This document shows positions 19,895 to 26,843 of a DNA stretch of 26,843 bases, piece by piece (position 1 is the first letter of the stretch; each line of letters begins with the position of its first letter). The translations under genes were made by a program, and so were the position numbers. Source of the stretch: Conidiobolus coronatus NRRL 28638 (Eukaryota > Entomophthoromycota > Entomophthoromycetes > Entomophthorales > Conidiobolaceae). The stretch is taken from positions 124,494-151,336 of the forward strand of contig KQ964443.1 in the NCBI GenBank assembly GCA_001566745.1, in the 5' to 3' direction. A model generated the notes under the pieces. That model did not search any database, was not told where the DNA came from, and saw nothing but the letters and a program-made list of their open reading frames with translations.

Positions 19895-22594
19895 CTATCT
19901 ACGACGACGGCTAGATCCGCGCTCTTCAAGACGTTCTTCGATAGGTCTTCTTCTACCAGAATCGCGTGGCTCGTAAGAGTCCCTTGCAGGACGATCTCTA
20001 TCAGGACGGAATGAATCCATTCCTCTGCGACGACCCCCTCTGCTTCCAAGACGATCGCTAATATCATCGCGAACACCTGAGAGTCGTTTACTAATTGGTG
20101 ACCTAGAGCGTTCAGGACGGTAGCAATCTCCTCTGATTGGAATATCATCTGCGCGACGACGGGATAAGCGATCTGACTCGGATCCACTGCCGCGTCTGCT
20201 ATCTGTGCGACGGTCTCTGCTACGTGAGCGAGATCTGGAAGGGCGATATGAGTCGCCTTTAAGCTCTGATCTGCGATTTCTCTTGGGAGAAGGAGAACGG
20301 CGATAGCTTCTTCTTGATTCACGTGAAACCGATCTTCTTCTATCACGATCAACGCTTCTGTCAGATCTGCCTCCACGGTTAGAGCTTCTAGGGCTTTGTG
20401 CGCGATCTTGACGCCCACTACGGGAACGAGAGCGCGGAGAGGGAGATCTATTTCTATTATCTTTAGAGTTCTTTCCATTTTCTTGATGATTTCTATCTCC
20501 GTTGCCTTGTTTAGAGTTTTCATTATCTTTATGGTCAGATAATCCACCTTCTCTGGTCCATCTAAGAGGTGGTGGGTTGGAATCTGGTCTGAAAGGCATT
20601 GGAGGTGGGCGGAATTGTCCATTAATCATGTTTGGAGGAGGGAACATCATAGGCTGGAATTGATTAGGAGGGGGGCGAGGACGATTATAGTGCTGATTAG
20701 GTGCCATGATATCTGACATGAATGATTTTACTTGCTGTTTAGGATTGGTGTTGCCTTGATTTTCGCTATCCTCGTTGTTTTCAGAATTTTCATTATCTCC
20801 ATCTACAATAGGCTGATCATCTAGTTGCTGAGAGTTGTTTTCTTCGTCATTTTGGTCATTTTCATCGCTATCTAATCCTGCTTTAGACTCTACTGCCTCT
20901 TTTTGTTTTGCAGAAATGTAATCCCTTGTTACTTGGTTAACTCGTTGATTGATTTCAGGCTCTGTAACCAAAGAATCAGGAACGATATTAGTAGACTGAC
21001 ACTGAGGACATCTGAACTTTTCGCCATTTTGGGGTCTTACAAGTTCGTCGGTAATACATTCAGTACAGAACAAACTTGAACAACAAGGGGTTGATACTGG
21101 TTCTTTTAATAAAAGTTTACATATTTTACATTGCAAATCAATAGGAGCTGGAATATCAGCTCTCATATCGTCAATATTAGTAGAATTTCCTACAGCACGT
21201 TGACGATGTTGTTGCCAAGCAGTGCTAATAAAATTAGATTATGTATAAAAAATAAAGCGTATAAATCTTACTCGTTAGCTTGTGCTACTACTAAATCACC
21301 ATCACTGGTAATCATCACACCTTTTCCTTCAGGAGGCTTTTCTACAGTTCTCAAGAATGAACGTGGAATACCAGTAGTTCTTTTAACTTTAGGCTGATCA
21401 AACTTTTTCTCACCATGAGTTGGGCAAAAAGTAATATAATGACCTAGTTATATATTATAAGATAACCTATATTTAAAATTATATTAAACTTACCTCTTTC
21501 ACCACATCTAAAGCAAACATAGTTAGGTGGTGGTGGGCGATTGGCAAGTTGTGCATTGTTACGCATATTGTTGAATTTATTGTTATAATTTTGTGTGCGT
21601 TTAGACATTGGGTTGTTTCTATAATTAAAATATATTAAATAAATAAAGACTAATAGTATTTCTGTTTAAACTTACGCTGCCATTTGATCAGTTTGTTTAT
21701 CGAACTGTTCAAAATTTTGCTTCATCATAGCATCGATTTTTTCATCTTCGTTTTCACCTGGTAAAACACCCCCAGATAATGTAGGCTAAAAATTATTAGT
21801 TTAAGAAATATTGATCTGTAGCTATATGACTTACGGCAGAAGAACTAAAAATAATGGTTAGTAAACTATAACTAAATAATGTGATATAAAACTTACGAAG
21901 TTTGACCAAATAAACCACTTGAAGAATTGGATCCACCTGATATTAAATTTATCCCACCTCCAGAAGTTGCAGCTGTGGTTGGAACTGCAGCAGATACCGA
22001 ATTGAGATAGTACTGAGCATTGAACTTTCCACTAGCAGGAACTCTTTTGACGAATACATTAGTATTTTTAGGAATTAAGGTCTGATCATCGGAATATTCT
22101 AAGAATAATAAATAACAAAAATTGAATTAATAAACTGTTAAGCAAAAATTAAAATAAGTAGAATCAAATGTCATATATTTTAATTGATTGATAATAAAAA
22201 CCATTATATAAATTAATAAAATAATATATACAAGTAAAATGAACAGTTTTTGCAGTGAATAACAATCAGTGTTTATAAGTAAATTATATAAAATAATATT
22301 AAACCAAATTGGCTTATAAAGCGAATAATTTGATAAATAGCTTATTAAGCTTTTAAATATAATTATCGGGTTCAAAGTTTGGTACAATCGGATAATATTC
22401 AAGTGAATAAGAACGGATGATAGATTACCTTCATTGGTTTGTGCGTTAGAAATAACGATATCGAAGTCTGTTCCCTTAAGCTTTTTTGCTAGTAAAATTT
22501 CTTTCTTCAATTCAAAAAGAGAAAGACTGAGCCCTTCAAAAGTAATGGAACTAAAATCCTTTGCAGCTCTAAACTTGTAATGAATCAAAGACAT
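19895..22594 (-). CDS. MPE1: Mpe1/RBBP6-like 3'-end processing factor: DWNN, zinc knuckle, RING-like, RS tail (7 exons)
   Basis: Exons are 22594-22429, 22098-21897, 21844-21835 (10 bases), 21785-21676, 21618-21494, 21443-21272 and 21224-19895, giving 704 aa. The ubiquitin-like DWNN domain (1 to about 78) begins MSLIHYKFRAAKDF and ends TLIPKNTNVFVKRVP. The CCHC knuckle CFRCGERGHYITFC spans 198-211. The block KRTTGIPR is typical of the family. The RING-like domain has Cys 294, 297, 309, 310, 315, 318, 334 and 337, with the PCC arrangement of RBBP6. The last ~190 residues are rich in Arg-Ser and Arg-Asp dipeptides. Mpe1 belongs to the cleavage and polyadenylation factor; RBBP6 is its animal counterpart. 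The long RS tail is RBBP6-like, whereas yeast Mpe1 is short and lacks it. Intron 1 is 330 bases, far longer than the others (47-62). Confidence 0.93.
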
Positions 22595-23560
22595 TTGGTA
22601 TAATCTTGACTATGTACTTAAACAATATATTTTCTGTATATTGAGTAGAAATAAAAAATACGTATGAGTAAAATTGTTCAATTTGTGTAAAATATAAGTG
22701 AAAATAATTTATTAATTACCTTGAAAATTGACTAAAAATATTAAAAAAGATATTTATGCTCAATTTAAAACTGAAGAACTAATTAGAGAATATACGAACT
22801 TGAATATTTACTAAGTGAATGTATTAAATAAGAGAGGCTTTGTTAGTATTTAATTTATTTATTAATCCTTTTTAACTTTTCTTTAATTAAATCAGTGAAT
22901 ATTAAGGGATAAACCTGTGAATTAGGTATTTATAAATTATCTAAATTTAAACCCCACCATTTTGAATATGTGCTTTTTATTTATGGGATTTGAAAATTTA
23001 ATTTATTACTTAATTTAGTAATCTTATATTTTTTAACAATGAGATTCTTAGTTTTAATTTTAAAATCTTCTAGTATGCGTTACGATAACATGTTTAATTA
23101 AGAATATTAGGCTTGATTTTAAGCTTATATTATCTGAGTTAACTGTACTTTCATAACAATAAACATAAGCAACTATGATTAAGCTGATATTCAACTTATT
23201 AAGAAAATCACACCACTATATTTTTGTTAAATATTTGATTAAGTATAATTAATAAATTATAGTCAGGATCACATTTAAGTTCAATTTCACATCATTAATC
23301 TTGTTTTAGTGGTTGATAAGCCTGTCTTGAATATATTTACATGTAAAAAATTCTTCTAGATACTATATAGCATAGTTACGCTATGATTGGTAGTAGCTTT
23401 GGGAATATCTTATAAAATCAATACATGGAATATATATCTAGATTAAGGAAAATAAAGAAATACGTGGTCAAACTAAAATAGTTTTATACTATAACTATTA
23501 TAGTATACCAATTTACTGTTTAGAAAAATTATTTAATTGTTAAAGTTCTAGTATAATTGG
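22595..23560. other. Intergenic, MPE1 promoter side to ASNSD1 3' end
   Basis: About 970 AT-rich bases. A short hairpin GCATAG-TTAC-GCTATG-like element lies near 23370-23385. No coding region or RNA gene is seen. Confidence 0.55.
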
Positions 23561-25721
23561 TTAATTTAATCTCTCATGTCCTTTAACACTTCTTGAGCCT
23601 AAGTCCATTTTAGCAGTCCTAGCTCCAAATTGAACAGCACGCTTAGCAAATTTGCAGGCTTGCTTAAGGCCTAGCTGATGAGCCACTTGTCTAAGCATTA
23701 GTTTATCCCCAGTTCCCTTTGGATAGCGCAAGTCCATTTTATATTGAATAGGGATTGTATTAACTAAATTAATAAATTCACGGTCCAAGAAAGGGAATCG
23801 AACTTCTTTAGAGTGGTCTGAGATAACTCTATCGTCACGCCCGAGATTACGACTAGGTAATCTATCTACATCTAATTGAATCTAAACAATTATTAGCAGG
23901 CGAAATGATAAAATATACTATATTACCTCGCTAAGCAATCCTTCAAATTGACCTGATTCAAAAGCTCTCAAATGGCGAGAATATCCTCCAAACTGCTCAT
24001 CAGCTCCGAGACCTGATAAAAGTACTCTACAAGTAGAGTGATATTCAACGTAACTCTATATCATTTGTGAGGTTTAATATAATAAATATTCAAGTTATAT
24101 TTACATTAGCATATTTATCATAAATAACACCTAGTTTTTTCATTAATGATTAATCAATCAATAAAACGATAAATTACCTTTTCCTCTAGATGCAAACCAA
24201 AAAGCTAAAGCTATACTCTATAATATAATTAATAATAGCTATACGCTTAACGGTTTATATTACCAAATCCATAACTGTATCCGAAGGGAAGATTAATCTC
24301 TTTATATGATCAGTATACTCTAAAACCTGCTCATATGGAACATTGATTTCTACAAAATTCCATTTTCTCTCTGGGCACAATGATCTATTCACTGTGTAAG
24401 TTACTAGCAATATTACTATTTGACATTATATTACTTTAGCTCTTCATAAGTTTGTCTACCAGTTAAGCGATCTGGTACATCGTATTTTTTAGATTCATCA
24501 GATTTTTTATGTGACTGAATTCTGGGATTTTCAAATCCAACGTTAAGAAGATCAATAGCCAGGTTAGAAGGTAAGTGATCGTGGCAAAGTCTAGCCAATA
24601 TAGCACAATCTAAGCCTCCAGAGAATAGTATACCAACTCTAAATCTAGATTAGTATTTTACTGTTAAATTGGAAGAGGAAATGTTACCTCTTATCAGGAA
24701 TATTTTCAACTCTAGATTTAACGCTCTGAGATAACTTGTCTTGTACAGATCTCACTCTATCTAACGATCCGCCAGAAAGTTGATCAAATAACTCTTCTGG
24801 AGTATTTTCAATAGATTTTAATTCTTCATTAATAGTTTGGTTAACCAATTGACCTGGGAAGAACTAATATATGACTGTTAATCAATATTTTTTGGACAAA
24901 TGAAACAGATGATGGTTACATATGATGAGTTGACGCTTTCATTCCATTTTAAAGGGTGTACATGGTTACTTAATAAGACTTCAGGTTTTCCCAAAGACTC
25001 TTCGTCCATATCTAAATAGTAAAGTGTATTTGGATCAACTTCTTTCCAGTCTTCAGTTTCCGGGTTTCTAATTGCAAGAGATGAAATAATAAAATGAGGT
25101 AATTTTTCAGTGGGATAATGAATTAACATAGATCTACGACCCATAGGATCTCTTCCAAAGTATAAGCGCTTATGTGATTTCTAGTAGATTATATGAATAG
25201 TGAATGAAAATATAGACAAGTAATATTACTTTATAATAGAGTATTGAATAAGGACCCTCTACTCCACTCAACAAATTGATAATATCGTCGCTGTTTGAGC
25301 ATGAAGCCAGTTTTTGGAATATGATTTTTGTATCATTTTGATCAATTGAAATCTAAGTCTTGAATAAATATATTATATTTCTTTATACGTCAATTAATTA
25401 CATTAATACCACCAAAAATTTCACCATTGAATGCCATCCAGTCGCCTTCATCATTAGACATAGGCTGTGGAGTTACTTCAGTTCCTCTTAAATGCAAAAC
25501 AAACCCTCCAACATTAGGCTTAAGATCAGGAAAGAAGTTCTCAGGTGAATTAACTTCAAAATAGTCGGGTCCTATTGTAATCGCGGGTCAATATAAAAGC
25601 TGAGTTATTTTATGAACCGAATACCTCTGTTAATAAGGAGCTTGTATAACTCTTGCCAACTTGGATCGTCTTCTAATTTAGAACCAGTATTAGGAGATAG
25701 ACTGAATAATATACCACACAT
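23561..25721 (-). CDS. ASNSD1: Asparagine synthetase domain-containing protein 1 (ASNSD1-like), 11 exons
   Basis: Exons are 25721-25625, 25571-25402, 25352-25230, 25180-24920, 24863-24688, 24638-24435, 24384-24264, 24217-24178, 24130-24105, 24055-23927 and 23881-23561, giving 555 aa. The glutaminase-like N-terminus begins [10 protein letters not shown] (Cys2 available as nucleophile) and contains [10 protein letters not shown]. The synthetase part has the PP-loop ILFSGGLDC (about 279-287), [37 protein letters not shown] and [23 protein letters not shown], which is the ASNSD1 pattern, not that of true AsnB. The last Ser of SGGxDS is Cys here. The family's physiological role is unsettled. For exon 7 the in-frame acceptor is the AATAG ending at 24385; the nearer CACAG would bring a stop. 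Exons 8 and 9 are only 40 and 26 bases. Confidence 0.92.
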
Positions 25722-25899
25722 TAAATAATCAAAACTAAATAAGCTTGAATTAGTCTATTATCTATATACAAACATATAATTCACATGTATTCATAAACGA
25801 TTAACTAAAAGTTATTATTATGGGATTTTAATTATAAATATTGAAAAAATTTAAATATGTGGATAAATAGAAAGATTTGTATACTATGTAAATTAAAAA
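25722..25899. promoter_or_regulatory. ASNSD1 upstream region with ATCCCATA near-match
   Basis: Spacer between ASNSD1 and tRNA-Ala. TATGGGAT on the + strand (25819-25826) reads ATCCCATA in the ASNSD1 sense, about 100 bases before its ATG, one base off the ATCCCACA core seen at three other genes. Confidence 0.25.
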
Positions 25900-25972
25900 T
25901 GGAGAATCGGGGTATCGATCCCCGTGCCTCTCGCATGCTAAGCGAGCGCTCTACCATTTGAGCTAATTCCCC
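25900..25972 (-). tRNA. tRNA-Ala (AGC)
   Basis: 73 bases fold completely. The acceptor is GGGGAAT with ATTCTCC and discriminator A, including the G3-U70 pair that marks alanine tRNAs. The D arm is GCTC/GAGC, anticodon stem CTCGC/GCGAG with loop TTAGCAT, and T arm CGGGG-ATCGATA-CCCCG. The A at the start of the T loop is also usual in animal tRNA-Ala(AGC), which this closely resembles. No intron. Confidence 0.96.
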
Positions 25973-26245
25973 ATAACAATGTATTATATGTTAAAGTCAA
26001 ATATTATAATACTATAAACATTAGATAATTTATATGGATATTGGAAAATGTTTATATTTATTAAATATCTCGTTATTGGGTTTTATCATTATATAGATTT
26101 TATACTTTTTTCTACTCTGACAGAGATCTGCCTCTATCTCCGCTATAACTAATACTATTTGCCATATTAATTTTTCTTGTTTCCGTTTTGTACATTTACT
26201 ACATGCCAAAATCTTATTACTATTTTAAAAAACATCAAATTTGTG

Positions 26246-26254
26246 ATCCCACAA
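26246..26254 (+). promoter_or_regulatory. ATCCCACAA motif upstream of RPS28
   Basis: ATCCCACAATTT, 115-123 bases before the RPS28 ATG, identical over 12 bases to the copy upstream of DPH2 and in the same orientation. Confidence 0.45.
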
Positions 26255-26267
26255 TTTAAATTATAAT

Positions 26268-26318
26268 GTAATTTTTTTTGATACAAATAAAATTTTTTTT
26301 AAATGTGAATTATTTTAG
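26268..26318 (+). other. Possible 5' UTR intron of RPS28
   Basis: GTAATTTT at 26268 and TATTTTAG ending at 26318 bound 51 bases, the typical intron length in this window. The following 50 bases lead to the ATG. Donor and acceptor words are common in AT-rich DNA, so this is only a candidate. Confidence 0.25.
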
Positions 26319-26368
26319 CCTCTCTGACACCATTTTTCAATACTAAATAGTGTTTTAATCAAACCATA

Positions 26369-26575
26369 ATGGACTCTAAGAACGCCGGAATTAAATTAGC
26401 TAAAGTTACCAAAGTTTTGGGCCGTACCGGTTCCCGTGGTGGTGTCACCCAAGTCCGTGTCGAATTCTTAGACGATGCCTCCCGTTCTATCATCCGTAAC
26501 GTTAAGGGACCCGTTCGTGAAAACGATATTCTTACCTTATTAGAATCCGAACGTGAAGCTCGTCGTCTCAGATAA
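26369..26575 (+). CDS. RPS28: 40S ribosomal protein eS28 (RPS28)
   Basis: Small-subunit ribosomal protein located near the mRNA exit channel. Uninterrupted frame of 68 aa, one residue more than the yeast protein. It contains the family sequences [18 protein letters not shown] and [10 protein letters not shown] and ends [12 protein letters not shown]. It is the only protein gene here with an unsplit coding sequence. Its codons use more C in third position (GCC, GTC, ACC, CGT) than the neighbours, as expected for a very highly expressed gene. Confidence 0.98.
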   Translation: MDSKNAGIKLAKVTKVLGRTGSRGGVTQVRVEFLDDASRSIIRNVKGPVRENDILTLLESEREARRLR

Positions 26576-26843
26576 ATGTATTATTTAGTACAACTTTTTT
26601 CGATTTTATTGGAAGTAAAGTTTGGGAACTAGTGACCATTATTGTCATTGATTAAAGAAACTAGTTTTTCAGAGCTATAACTGATCAATATTTTTATTCT
26701 AAATTAACTATTTTCTAACTATTCAAGTTTTTCCTCCACTTTTTTCGAATATTAGGCTACTGTATAAATCTCGCTTACAGAAAAAGATTACCTCCGCCTC
26801 TATTTTCTATGGTATATACAAAAAGATATCTAACAAAAGTAAA
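26576..26843. other. Right-hand flank of the window
   Basis: RPS28 3' flank, AT-rich. A CCTCCGCCTC stretch near 26790 is slightly GC-richer and could belong to the leader of the next gene. Nothing is readable. Confidence 0.4.

Larger units (their letters stand above)
25973..26368. other. Intergenic, tRNA-Ala to RPS28
   Basis: About 400 bases with the RPS28 promoter and leader. It contains T-runs, the ATCCCACAA word and a possible 5' UTR intron (26268-26318), listed separately. Confidence 0.5.

Noticed and set aside
19885..20622. Long second open frame overlapping the MPE1 RS tail on the same strand
   Set aside because: Produced by repetitive Arg/Ser/Asp codons read in another frame; the RING and DWNN frame is clearly the coding one.
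22127..22430. Extension of MPE1 exon 1 into about 100 further in-frame codons
   Set aside because: It reads AT-rich hydrophobic sequence and would break the DWNN domain; splicing at GTAATC (22428) to 22098 restores EYSDDQTLIPKN.
528..22594. A functional ubiquitin-pathway cluster (CSN5, UBP2, MPE1 RING)
   Set aside because: The genes are far apart, on different strands, with unrelated genes between; coincidence of common housekeeping functions.
26115..26130. ACAGAGA reminiscent of U6 snRNA
   Set aside because: The surrounding U6 sequence is absent; only the heptamer matches.

Overview
The window is nuclear DNA of a very AT-rich fungus. Ten protein-coding genes and two tRNA genes can be read. 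Nine of the ten protein genes are split by short GT-AG introns, mostly 47-71 bases with GTAAGT-like donors. The gene set is fungal: an Ssk1-type response regulator, Tvp18, a Ubp2-type deubiquitinase, Mpe1, Sds3. High AT content, dense small introns and metazoan-like features (a full COP9 subunit 5, a long RS tail on the Mpe1/RBBP6 protein, an Ala tRNA close to the animal type) suggest an early-diverging zygomycete-grade lineage such as the Entomophthoromycotina. That placement is inference from style, not a database result.

Layout from left to right: tRNA-Met(CAT) (+); CSN5 deneddylase (+); an Ssk1-like membrane protein carrying a degenerate histidine kinase (-); SDS3 subunit of the Sin3-Rpd3 deacetylase (-); UBP2-like deubiquitinase (-); DPH2 of the diphthamide pathway (+), with an assembly gap inside an intron and a one-base frame break; a dienelactone hydrolase family protein (-), converging on DPH2; TVP18 Golgi membrane protein (-); MPE1/RBBP6 3'-end processing factor (-); ASNSD1-like asparagine synthetase homologue (-); tRNA-Ala(AGC) (-); ribosomal protein eS28 (+). 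Gene deserts of 0.8-2.2 kb, very AT-rich, separate several of them.

The genes are unrelated housekeeping and signalling genes, with no sign of a co-transcribed cluster. The strongest observations are: (1) the Ssk1-like protein, 988 aa, which joins about four membrane helices, a histidine-kinase region lacking its phosphoacceptor His and N-box Asn, a receiver-like pseudo-domain and an intact Ssk1-type receiver; (2) a 9-base word, ATCCCACAA, found in the same orientation about 95-135 bases upstream of three start codons (UBP2, DPH2, RPS28), with a near-match before ASNSD1; (3) a 10-base micro-exon in MPE1 that is needed to keep the frame. No mobile element, CRISPR array or biosynthetic cluster was seen.
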